NCBI GenBank assembly: GCA_910586735.1
Contig: CAJUJW010000082.1
Coordinates: 1 to 9,703, forward strand
Source: an uncultured Oscillibacter sp.
Lineage (GTDB): Bacteria > Bacillota > Clostridia > Oscillospirales > Oscillospiraceae
Reading direction: 5' to 3'
DNA length: 9,703 bases
In this document: piece by piece, positions 1 to 5,390 of the stretch
How the letters are laid out: every line of letters begins with the position of its first letter
Position numbering within the stretch: the first letter of the stretch is position 1
Translations under genes and position numbers: made by a program
The notes under the pieces: generated by a model
Database searches by the model: none
What the model was told of the DNA's origin: nothing
Seen by the model: only the letters and a program-made list of their open reading frames with translations

Positions 1-506
1 ATCTCCATGGTCTCCAGGGACTTCTGCTTCTGCTTCTCCGGGGACTGGTACTCCATGGTCCGCATGTTGTGGAGCCGGTCGGAGACCTTGATGAGAATCA
101 CCCGGATGTCCTTGCTCATGGCGATGAGCATTTTCCGCAGATTCTCCATCTGCTCGTCTTCCTTGGTGGCGTACTGGATGCGGGTCAGCTTGCTGACCCC
201 CTCCACCAGGTCGGCGATGGTGGGGGAGAACATCCGGGCCACGTCCTCGTGGGTGGCGGGGGTGTCCTCAATGACATCGTGGAGCAGGGCCGCCTCAATG
301 GACTCCGAGTCCAGTTTCAGCTCCTCCGCCACAATCTGGGCCACCGCCAGGGGGTGGATGATATAGGGCTCGCCGCTCTTGCGCTTCTGCCCGTCGTGGC
401 AGCGGTCGGCGTACTCAAAGGCGGAACGGATATGGTCAAAGTCGGCGGCGGGGTTATAGCCCCGGACGGTCTTCTCCAAAAGCTCGTACTGTTCCTGTAC
501 GGTCAT
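1..506 (-). CDS. relA: Bifunctional (p)ppGpp synthetase/hydrolase, N-terminal HD part (truncated by window edge)
   Basis: The first 168 residues of a long RelA/SpoT (Rel) protein, which makes and degrades the stringent-response alarmone (p)ppGpp in the cytoplasm; the rest lies beyond base 1. The visible part is the HD hydrolase domain. It keeps the Mn-binding residues expected from known Rel enzymes: H51 (in IIHP), H76-D77 in LLHDVIED with E80-D81, and D143 in SDRLHNMRT, so the hydrolase looks intact. The synthetase, TGS and ACT domains cannot be seen. The ATG at 506 is chosen because AGGAGG stands 9 bases before it, inside the end of recJ. The recJ stop and this ATG are separated by one base (TGA-G-ATG), so co-transcription and probable translational coupling with recJ are inferred. 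In many Firmicutes apt sits between recJ and relA; here it is absent. Whether the whole protein is full length cannot be judged. Confidence 0.93.
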   Translation of the reverse strand, partial: MTVQEQYELLEKTVRGYNPAADFDHIRSAFEYADRCHDGQKRKSGEPYIIHPLAVAQIVAEELKLDSESIEAALLHDVIEDTPATHEDVARMFSPTIADLVEGVSKLTRIQYATKEDEQMENLRKMLIAMSKDIRVILIKVSDRLHNMRTMEYQSPEKQKQKSLETME

Positions 507-507
507 C

Positions 508-2589
508 TCAGGTCGCCTCCTTTTCCTGCAGGCGCAGAAGATAGGGACAGGCGGTCAAGTCCACCTTCCCCTGAATGGGCACCAGGCACAGGGTCAGCCG
601 GTCCCCGTTCCGGCTCAGGGAGATGAGCCCCCGCTCCCGGAACACCTCCAGGGCCAGGGCCGCCCGGAGGAAGCTCTCGCTCCCCCCCATCCGGGCCGCC
701 AGGCGGCGGAGATAGGGCAGCCGGTCCTCCTCCGCCTTCCCCTGGCGGAGGCGCTTTTCCAGCGCCACCCAGCAGGCGGCGTACTGACTCCGGGAGGCCC
801 GGAGGCGGACGGCCTCCTGGGGGGAGACGGGGCCGTTTTCCTCCGTCAGGCGGCGGACCAGGGCCAGGGCCTCCGCCTCGTTCCGGCTGGGCAGCAGGGA
901 CGGGCGCACGTCCACCAGCTGCAATTGCAGCGTGGTGTTCCCCCGGAAGGTGTTGGCCTGGAGGTAAAAGGCGGCGTCCACCCGGCTGCCGGGGACCACG
1001 CCGCACTCCTCCTCCGTGACGGAGAAGAAAATAGCGTCAAAGCGGCTGACCCCCTTGCTGAGGCGCAGCTTCAGGTGCTTCCCCTGCCCCACGGGCTGGA
1101 CGGCCTCCGCTGTGGCCCCCAGCAGGGCGAAGACGGGCCGGGGGTTCCCCGCGCCATAGGGCTCCAGCAGCTCCAGCTGCTCGGCCTGCTCCAGGGTCAG
1201 CTCGGCGGGGGAGGTCACGGCGGCGTCCACGTCCAGGCAGCTGACCGGCGGCTCTCCCCCGGTGGCGGAGCGGACGCAGCGGTTCATCCTGGCCCGGAAG
1301 GCGTCGATGTTCTCCTCCGGGATGGTGAAGCCCGCGGCCAGCTCGTGGCCGCCGAAGCCGTCCAGCAGGTCCGCGCAGGACTCCAGGGCCGTGAAGAGGT
1401 TGAAGCCCCCGTAGGACCGGCAGGACCCCCGGCCCGTGCCGTCCTTCAAATGAATCATGAAGCTGGGGCAGGAGTATTTCTCGCTGAGGCGGGAGGCCAC
1501 GATGCCCACCACCCCCTGGTGCCACTCCTCGCTGGAGAGGACCAGGGCGCTGCGCTCCTCCGCGGGGCGGGACTCGATCTGCTCAATGGCGTCGGCGCAG
1601 ATGGCCTGCTCCACGGCCTGGCGTTCCCGGTTCAGCTCGCACAGCGCGCGGGCCAGCTCCTCGGCCCGGGCGGGGTCGCTGGTCTCCAGCAGGTCCGCCG
1701 CCAGGTCCGCCGCCCCCATGCGCCCGGCGGCGTTGATCCGGGGGGAGAGGATGAAGCCGATTTGAATGGAGGTGACGGGCTTCCCCTCCAGCCCCGCCTC
1801 CCGGAGGAGGGCGTGGACCCCCACGAAGTCCGTGTGGGGCAGGGCCTCCAGCCCGCAGGAGACGATGGCCCGGTTCTCCCCCTCCATGCGCATCACGTCG
1901 GCCACGGTGCCGATGGCGGCCAGGGTGCAGTACCGGGCAAAGAGGGCGTCCTCCCGGTTCTCGCCCCCCAGGGCCAGCACCAGCTTTAAAGCCACGCCGC
2001 AGCCCGCCAGGAACTTGAAGGGATAGGGGCAGTCGGGCCGGTGGGGGTCCACCACGGCCACGGCCCTGGGCAGGGCCTCCTTGCACTCGTGGTGGTCCGT
2101 CACCACCACGTCCAGCCCGATGGAGGCGGCAAAGTCCACCTCCTCGTTCCCCGTGATGCCGCAGTCCACGGTGATCATCAGCGTGGCCCCCTGGTCCCGG
2201 AGGTTCTGGATGGCGGGCTTGGACAAACCGTAGCCGTCCTCAATCCGCCGGGGGATATAGCGCAGGCATTTGGCCCCGCAGCTTTTCAGATAGTCCATCA
2301 GCAGAACGGTGGAGGTGATGCCGTCCACGTCGTAGTCCCCAAAAACGGCGATGGTCTCCCCTTCCGCAATCGCCCGCTGAATCCGGGCCACGGCCTTGTC
2401 CATGTCCCGCATGAGCATGGGGGACAGGGTCAGCTTCCGGTCCCGGTCCAGGAACTCCGCCGCCCGCTCCGGCGAGGTGATTCCCCGGGCCGCCAGCACC
2501 AGGGACATCAGATAGGGATAGCCCGCCTCCCGCAGGAGCGCCGCGTCCTCCTCCCGGAGGGCGCCGATATTCCACTTTTGATATTTCAT
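508..2589 (-). CDS. recJ: Single-stranded-DNA-specific 5'-3' exonuclease RecJ
   Basis: A 693-residue RecJ of the DHH/DHHA1 phosphoesterase superfamily, which degrades 5' single strands in recombination and mismatch or base-excision repair. Visible motifs, in order: FGDYDVDG (83-90, metal-binding aspartates), TVDCGI (140-145), TDHHE (164-168), the aspartate in GTVADVM (D231), SPRINAAGRM (282-291), and the DHHA1 glycine motif GFGGHELAAG (411-420). A PYGAGNPRP segment (477-485) opens the OB-fold region, and about 120 C-terminal residues form the less conserved extension usual in Firmicute RecJ. The length is somewhat below that of Bacillus RecJ. The reading frame stays open upstream to about 3633, but that extension would run antisense through degV; the ATG at 2589 has a GGAAGGGGG ribosome site 7 bases upstream and starts with the typical RecJ N-terminus (MKYQKWNIG). 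It is the first gene of the recJ-relA unit, behind the promoter at 2638-2666. Confidence 0.96.
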   Translation of the reverse strand: MKYQKWNIGALREEDAALLREAGYPYLMSLVLAARGITSPERAAEFLDRDRKLTLSPMLMRDMDKAVARIQRAIAEGETIAVFGDYDVDGITSTVLLMDYLKSCGAKCLRYIPRRIEDGYGLSKPAIQNLRDQGATLMITVDCGITGNEEVDFAASIGLDVVVTDHHECKEALPRAVAVVDPHRPDCPYPFKFLAGCGVALKLVLALGGENREDALFARYCTLAAIGTVADVMRMEGENRAIVSCGLEALPHTDFVGVHALLREAGLEGKPVTSIQIGFILSPRINAAGRMGAADLAADLLETSDPARAEELARALCELNRERQAVEQAICADAIEQIESRPAEERSALVLSSEEWHQGVVGIVASRLSEKYSCPSFMIHLKDGTGRGSCRSYGGFNLFTALESCADLLDGFGGHELAAGFTIPEENIDAFRARMNRCVRSATGGEPPVSCLDVDAAVTSPAELTLEQAEQLELLEPYGAGNPRPVFALLGATAEAVQPVGQGKHLKLRLSKGVSRFDAIFFSVTEEECGVVPGSRVDAAFYLQANTFRGNTTLQLQLVDVRPSLLPSRNEAEALALVRRLTEENGPVSPQEAVRLRASRSQYAACWVALEKRLRQGKAEEDRLPYLRRLAARMGGSESFLRAALALEVFRERGLISLSRNGDRLTLCLVPIQGKVDLTACPYLLRLQEKEAT

Positions 2590-2637
2590 GAGAGCGCCCC
2601 CTTCCGGTCCGGCAAACGGACAAAATTTAACTTGTAT

Positions 2638-2666
2638 ATTATAGCAGATAAGGTCCCGCAGGTAAA
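2638..2666 (-). promoter_or_regulatory. Predicted sigma-A promoter for recJ-relA
   Basis: On the minus strand TTTACC (2666-2661) is followed after exactly 17 bases by a perfect TATAAT (2643-2638). The predicted start, near 2631, would give a leader of about 42 bases. The leader holds a small hairpin, GTCCG / CGGAC (2607-2611 with 2617-2621), just upstream of the ribosome site. The intergenic DNA is clearly more A+T-rich than the flanking genes. Prediction only. Confidence 0.62.
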
Positions 2667-2737
2667 GGGAAAATCTCCTGATTCCCCCACTTTTTTGCGC
2701 TTTGAGGAATTTCCTGGGAAAAGTCCGCAAATCCCAC

Positions 2738-2766
2738 TTGCAGTTTTCTCCCGTTTGTGGGATAAT
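2738..2766 (+). promoter_or_regulatory. Predicted sigma-A promoter for degV
   Basis: TTGCAG (2738-2743), a 17-base spacer and GATAAT (2761-2766). The -10 matches 5 of 6 consensus bases and the -35 only 3 of 6. The predicted start, near 2773, leaves a leader of nearly 80 bases before the GTG. It is divergent from the recJ promoter, with about 70 bases between the two -35 boxes. There is no clear operator between them. Confidence 0.5.
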
Positions 2767-2792
2767 AATGGCAATACGCTTTGATAAGTTCA

Positions 2793-2826
2793 GGGTCCGC
2801 GCCCGCTCTCGGGACAAGCCGGACCC
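2793..2826 (+). other. Stem-loop in the degV leader
   Basis: GGGTCCG (2793-2799) pairs perfectly with CGGACCC (2820-2826), enclosing a second stem, CCCG / CGGG (2802-2805 with 2810-2813, tetraloop CTCT). It ends 8 bases before the AAAGGAG ribosome site, so the site is left exposed. There is no T-run, so it is not a terminator. It could stabilise the transcript or be chance in GC-rich DNA. It does not resemble a riboswitch or T-box that I recognise. Confidence 0.35.
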
Positions 2827-2850
2827 CATGGAAAAAGGAGTTGGGTACAC

Positions 2851-3717
2851 GTGGCCCCACAAAAAATCGCGCTGCTGACGGATTCCTGCGCGGACCTGTC
2901 CCCCCGTCTGGCGGCGGAAAGCAACATCCACATTGTCCCCCTGCGCATCCTCTGCGCCGACGGGGAGTATTCCGACGGCGTGGACATCCACAGCGCCGAC
3001 ATCTACCGCCGCCTCAAGGCCGGGGAACTGCCCCAGACCTCCCTGCCCTCCGTGGAGAAGGTGGGGGCCGTGCTGGAGGAAATCCGGGACGCGGGCTATG
3101 ACGGCGTCATCGCCGTCATGCTCTCCAGCGGCCTCTCGGGCACCTATAACCTGGTGCGCCTGGTGGCGGAGGAGAGCGGGGACGGCTTCCCTATCCGGGT
3201 CTTCGACTCCGTCAGCGGCTCTCTGGGCCAGGGGCTGACGGTGCTCCAGCTGGCGGAGGACATCCGAAACGGCATGGACTGGGAGACCCTGGTGGAGCGC
3301 CGGGCCCCCCAGCTCATCGCGGGCACCTTCCCCTTCTTCTCCGTGGACACCCTGGAGTACCTGATGAAGGGCGGGCGCATCGGCAAAGTCACCGCCACGG
3401 CGGGGACCCTGCTCCAGATCAAGCCCATCATCACCTTCGCCCCCGACGGGCAGCTCCAGTCCATCGCCAAGGTCCGGGGCCGGAACCAGGTCATCGACAA
3501 GCTGGTTGCCATAACCGCGGACCGCTGCGCCGGGCACAAAAAGTACAACCTGGCCGTGGCCAACGGCGGGGCCCCCGCCGAGATGGAAACCGTCCGGCAG
3601 AAGCTCACCGCCGCCCTGCCGGATTATGACCACATCTGGGACGGCGAGATCGACGGGACCCTCAGCGTCTACATCGGCGACGGCGTCCTGGGCGCGGCGG
3701 TGCAGGTCTTAGATTAA
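2851..3717 (+). CDS. DegV family fatty-acid-binding protein
   Basis: A 288-residue DegV-domain protein of typical family length. Members bind a fatty acid between two alpha/beta domains, and some (FakB) present it to the kinase FakA for phospholipid synthesis; whether this one does is not shown. Visible features: N-terminal TDS (10-12) after the first strand, PQTSLPS (61-67, the family's usual TSQPS position), SSGLSGTY (92-99), a VFDS strand (117-120), and the diagnostic SVDTLEYLMKGGRIGK (164-179), followed by LLQIKPI (187-193). The start is GTG at 2851, with AAAGGAG 10 bases upstream; the nearby ATG at 2828 is out of frame. It is a single-gene unit: its own promoter lies upstream, and a strong terminator begins 21 bases after the stop. 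No fakA-like DAK gene is present in the window, so the partner kinase, if any, is elsewhere. Confidence 0.93.
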   Translation: MAPQKIALLTDSCADLSPRLAAESNIHIVPLRILCADGEYSDGVDIHSADIYRRLKAGELPQTSLPSVEKVGAVLEEIRDAGYDGVIAVMLSSGLSGTYNLVRLVAEESGDGFPIRVFDSVSGSLGQGLTVLQLAEDIRNGMDWETLVERRAPQLIAGTFPFFSVDTLEYLMKGGRIGKVTATAGTLLQIKPIITFAPDGQLQSIAKVRGRNQVIDKLVAITADRCAGHKKYNLAVANGGAPAEMETVRQKLTAALPDYDHIWDGEIDGTLSVYIGDGVLGAAVQVLD

Positions 3718-3737
3718 TCCAATTGAACAACACAACA

Positions 3738-3775
3738 GCCCCCGGCGTATCCGAAACGCCGGGGGCCGCTTTTTT
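3738..3775 (+). terminator. Rho-independent terminator of degV
   Basis: A perfect 11-bp GC-rich stem, GCCCCCGGCGT (3738-3748) with ACGCCGGGGGC (3756-3766), has a 7-base loop and is followed by CGC and six T (3770-3775). It also lies just past the stop of the minus-strand TPM gene. In that direction an A-run precedes the stem but the bases after it (TGTTGTGTTG) are a poorer T-tract, so it may work in both directions but fits degV better. Confidence 0.9.
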
Positions 3776-4802
3776 ATCTTCTCCTGCCGCCCCGGCTGGC
3801 GCTGCCTCCAAAGGAGCCGCCGCCAAAGCCGCCGGACCGCCCGCCCCGGCTCACGCCGCCCCCGAAGGAGCCGCCGCCAAAGCCGCCGGGCCGTCCCCCC
3901 CGGCTGGCGCTGCCCCCAAAGGACCCGCCGCCGAAGCCGCCGAAGGAACCGCCGCCAAAGCCTCCCGGCCCTCTGGGCGGAGGCGGGGGCGGAGACCGCC
4001 GGGGCCTCCTGGGGCGGCCCCAGAAGACGGGGTAGTACACGGGCCTGGGAATGCCCACCATCGTGGGGCCGCAGTACCGCCGCCGGTAGGTCCGGTAGCG
4101 CATGCCGTCCAGAATCACCCACAGCACCAGCAGAACAACCACCAGCACAACCAGGCTCGTGACGACGCCGCCCAGGGCCACGGCGGTCCCGGCGGACCGG
4201 CAGCCGCCGGAGATGGACTGGTAATTCCCCATGGCGGCGGGGTCCGGCGGGTCCGTGGTGACGGTGACGCCGTAGAGATTTTCCAGGAGGGCAATCAGGG
4301 AGGAGAACGTGTGCCGGATTCCCGCCTCATAGCGCCCCGCGGCAAAGTCGTCCTCCATGGTGTAGTACAGGGTGTCCTCCAGCTGGGTCTGCTGGCTGGA
4401 ATTGAACCCGCTGCCCCAGGCCAGGGTGTAGTCCCCGTCCGGCGCGCCGTCGTACTCGTTCTCCAGGGCCAGGACCAGCAGGAGGCCGTTGTTCCGCTCC
4501 CGGGACCCGATGCCCAGCTCCCGGAAGGTCCGCTCGGCGTAGTCCGCCACGTACTCGTCCCCGGTGTTCTTCACCACGTCCACGGCGATCTGGGCTCCGG
4601 TCTGGGCGAAGAGGGAGGCGTTCATAGCCTCGATGAACTCGGCGGTGTCCTGGGTGACCACCCCGCCCTCGTTGTGAATGAGGTACAGAAATTCCCCGGT
4701 GAGGGCCGGCGCGGGCTTCCGGGCCTGTCCCAGGGCAATGCCCGCCAGAACGGCCAGGACCATGACCGCCGCCGCCACAGGGCGTTTCTTCAAGAAGTTC
4801 AT
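3774..4802 (-). CDS. TPM-domain membrane protein with Gly/Arg/Phe-rich C-terminal tail
   Basis: A 342-residue membrane protein. Residues 8-25 form a signal peptide or anchor after the basic start MNFLKKR; about 45-180 match the TPM (TLP18.3/Psb32/MOLO-1) fold, with strands around GAQIAVDVV (69-77) and NNGLLLVLALEN (104-115); about 206-232 is a second helix (VVTSLVVLVVVLLVLWVI), followed by a basic stretch RYRTYRRRYC that predicts a cytoplasmic tail. Residues 269-279 are proline-rich, and 278-342 repeat GGFGGGSFGG and SRGGR. TPM domains are linked to envelope or photosystem maintenance and some have phosphatase activity; the role here is unknown. The start at 4802 is preferred over an upstream in-frame ATG because it has AGAGGA 8 bases before it and opens the signal peptide; the longer frame would overlap xre. 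It lies 4 bp after the xre stop, so it is probably co-transcribed. The general layout resembles YgcG-type proteins. Confidence 0.85.
   Translation of the reverse strand: MNFLKKRPVAAAVMVLAVLAGIALGQARKPAPALTGEFLYLIHNEGGVVTQDTAEFIEAMNASLFAQTGAQIAVDVVKNTGDEYVADYAERTFRELGIGSRERNNGLLLVLALENEYDGAPDGDYTLAWGSGFNSSQQTQLEDTLYYTMEDDFAAGRYEAGIRHTFSSLIALLENLYGVTVTTDPPDPAAMGNYQSISGGCRSAGTAVALGGVVTSLVVLVVVLLVLWVILDGMRYRTYRRRYCGPTMVGIPRPVYYPVFWGRPRRPRRSPPPPPPRGPGGFGGGSFGGFGGGSFGGSASRGGRPGGFGGGSFGGGVSRGGRSGGFGGGSFGGSASRGGRRR
3796..3957 (-). repeat. 54-bp tandem repeats encoding the tail of the TPM protein
   Basis: Three units, 3796-3849, 3850-3903 and 3904-3957. The first two are full 54-bp copies differing at only a few bases; the third starts as a close copy and diverges in its last part. 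Each unit encodes about 18 residues of the form GGFGGGSFGG followed by a serine/arginine segment such as SASRGGR. In-frame DNA repeats of this size can gain or lose copies by slippage or recombination, so tail length may vary between strains. Confidence 0.8.
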
Positions 4803-4806
4803 AGGC

Positions 4807-5043
4807 TCATTCCTCTGTCTTGACCGCCTGGAAGTCCGGCGCGTCCGTCCGGCCCGCCAGGTAGTCGATGGATACGCCGTAGTAGTCGGCGATGGCAATC
4901 AGGGTTGCCAGTTTGGGTTCGCTCTGCCCTGTCTCATAATTCTGATAGCCTCGAAAGGACAAGCCCAGGACTTCCGCCATTTCCCTTTGATAAATCCGGC
5001 GGCTCTCCCGGAGTTCTTTTAAGCGTTTTGCAAGAATCTGCAT
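4807..5043 (-). CDS. XRE-family helix-turn-helix transcriptional regulator
   Basis: A 78-residue single-domain DNA-binding protein of the Cro/CI (XRE, HTH_3) type. The five-helix fold is evident: LAKRLKELRES (4-14), QREMAEVLGL (19-28) with the recognition helix SFRGYQNYETGQSEP (29-43), then LATLIAIADYYGVSIDYLAGRTD (45-67). There is no extra sensor, peptidase or dimerisation domain, so it should act as a small repressor. The ATG at 5043 is chosen because AGAGGTG lies about 5 bases upstream and the domain begins at once; a longer frame to 5070 lacks support. It is divergent from the 83-aa gene, and a 21-bp palindrome overlaps the intervening promoter, so it probably controls that gene and perhaps itself. 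Downstream, the TPM gene follows after 4 bp. The domain is certain; the target is inferred. Confidence 0.92.
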   Translation of the reverse strand: MQILAKRLKELRESRRIYQREMAEVLGLSFRGYQNYETGQSEPKLATLIAIADYYGVSIDYLAGRTDAPDFQAVKTEE

Positions 5044-5053
5044 CGCACACCTC

Positions 5054-5081
5054 TTGACATACCAGAACACGGTGCTATAAT
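5054..5081 (+). promoter_or_regulatory. Consensus sigma-A promoter for the 83-aa gene
   Basis: TTGACA (5054-5059) and TATAAT (5076-5081), both perfect matches, have a 16-base spacer. This is the strongest promoter in the window. The predicted start is near 5088, inside the palindrome at 5080-5100, and a perfect AGGAGG (5101-5106) stands 8 bases before the ATG at 5115, so the leader is only about 27 bases. Unrepressed expression should be high. On the other strand TATTAT (5082-5077) overlaps the same -10 and might serve xre, but no good -35 box accompanies it. Confidence 0.85.
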
Positions 5082-5100
5082 ATACCTAAATTAGGTGTAT
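5080..5100. promoter_or_regulatory. Palindromic operator, probable XRE binding site
   Basis: The core is ACCTAA-A-TTAGGT (5084-5096), a perfect 6-bp inverted repeat around base 5090. Going outward, 5082/5098, 5081/5099 and 5080/5100 also pair, so 9 of 10 positions are symmetric over 21 bp. It covers the end of the -10 box and the predicted transcription start, the classic place for a repressor site. It lies in the 71-bp gap between xre and its divergent partner. No second copy was seen nearby. Confidence 0.75.
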
Positions 5101-5114
5101 AGGAGGTATTCCCC

Positions 5115-5366
5115 ATGACTGACTTGATGGAACTGCTTTATGAATACACGCAAGACCGCCGTTTCGCGGGGTTTTTGGACCGGCGCGCCTATGAGGCGGC
5201 GGGACGCATGGAGGAGAAAAACCTGACCGCGCTGAAAGCGGGCCTCTCCAGTGAACGCCTGGAGGCGTTAGGGCGCTATCAGGACGCCTGCAAGGAGCGG
5301 CACGCCATGGAGCTGGAGGCCATGTTTCAGGCCGCCTTCTCCGTCGCCCGGGAGCTCCATCCCTGA
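5115..5366 (+). CDS. Small helical protein, possibly DUF6809-like
   Basis: An 83-residue soluble, charged, probably all-helical protein with no signal peptide or membrane segment. The pattern (MTDLMELLYEYTQ start, a middle LKAGLSSERLEALGRYQDA, an end AMFQAAFSVARELHP) resembles small Firmicute proteins of the DUF6809 type, often found beside XRE regulators; that assignment is from memory of the pattern and is tentative. No catalytic motif is visible. It has a perfect AGGAGG site and the best promoter in the window, with an operator across its start point, so it looks tightly repressed but strongly inducible. It is the only plus-strand gene between degV and the right edge, and it is convergent with telA, with 21 bp between the stop codons. 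Function unknown. A toxin paired with the XRE protein is possible, but such pairs normally run in one direction. Confidence 0.8.
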   Translation: MTDLMELLYEYTQDRRFAGFLDRRAYEAAGRMEEKNLTALKAGLSSERLEALGRYQDACKERHAMELEAMFQAAFSVARELHP

Positions 5367-5372
5367 GCGCCC

Positions 5373-5390
5373 ATTGTCAATTGTCAATTA
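5373..5390. repeat. Short direct repeat ATTGTCA between convergent genes
   Basis: Two abutting copies of ATTGTCA (5373-5379 and 5380-5386) are followed by ATTA, which supplies the telA stop codon. This A+T-rich patch is conspicuous in GC-rich surroundings. Similar short ATTGTCA or TTGACAA strings occur between genes in gut Clostridia as I recall, possibly remnants of mobile repeats. It shows no GC-stem-plus-T-run, so it is not an evident terminator. Confidence 0.45.

Noticed and set aside
925..1989. 354-codon plus-strand open frame opposite recJ
   Set aside because: It is a GC-rich shadow frame, full of low-complexity Gly/Ala/Pro/His/Gln/Arg, with no family likeness and no ribosome site, and it lies opposite a conserved gene.
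2590..3633. Upstream extension of the recJ frame (1,041 codons in total)
   Set aside because: The extension has no RecJ similarity, runs antisense to degV and crosses the two promoters. The ATG at 2589 has a ribosome site and the correct N-terminus.
3796..3957. Tandem repeats considered as a CRISPR array
   Set aside because: The units abut with no unique spacers, keep the reading frame of the TPM gene and encode a Gly-rich tail.
4807..5366. The xre and 83-aa genes as a type II toxin-antitoxin pair
   Set aside because: The genes are divergent, neither resembles a known toxin fold by motif (no HigB, RelE or HipA features), and the arrangement is better explained as repressor plus regulated gene.
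5371..5390. ATTGTCA doublet considered as a terminator between telA and the 83-aa gene
   Set aside because: There is no GC-rich stem and no T-run on either strand; the repeats are direct rather than inverted.
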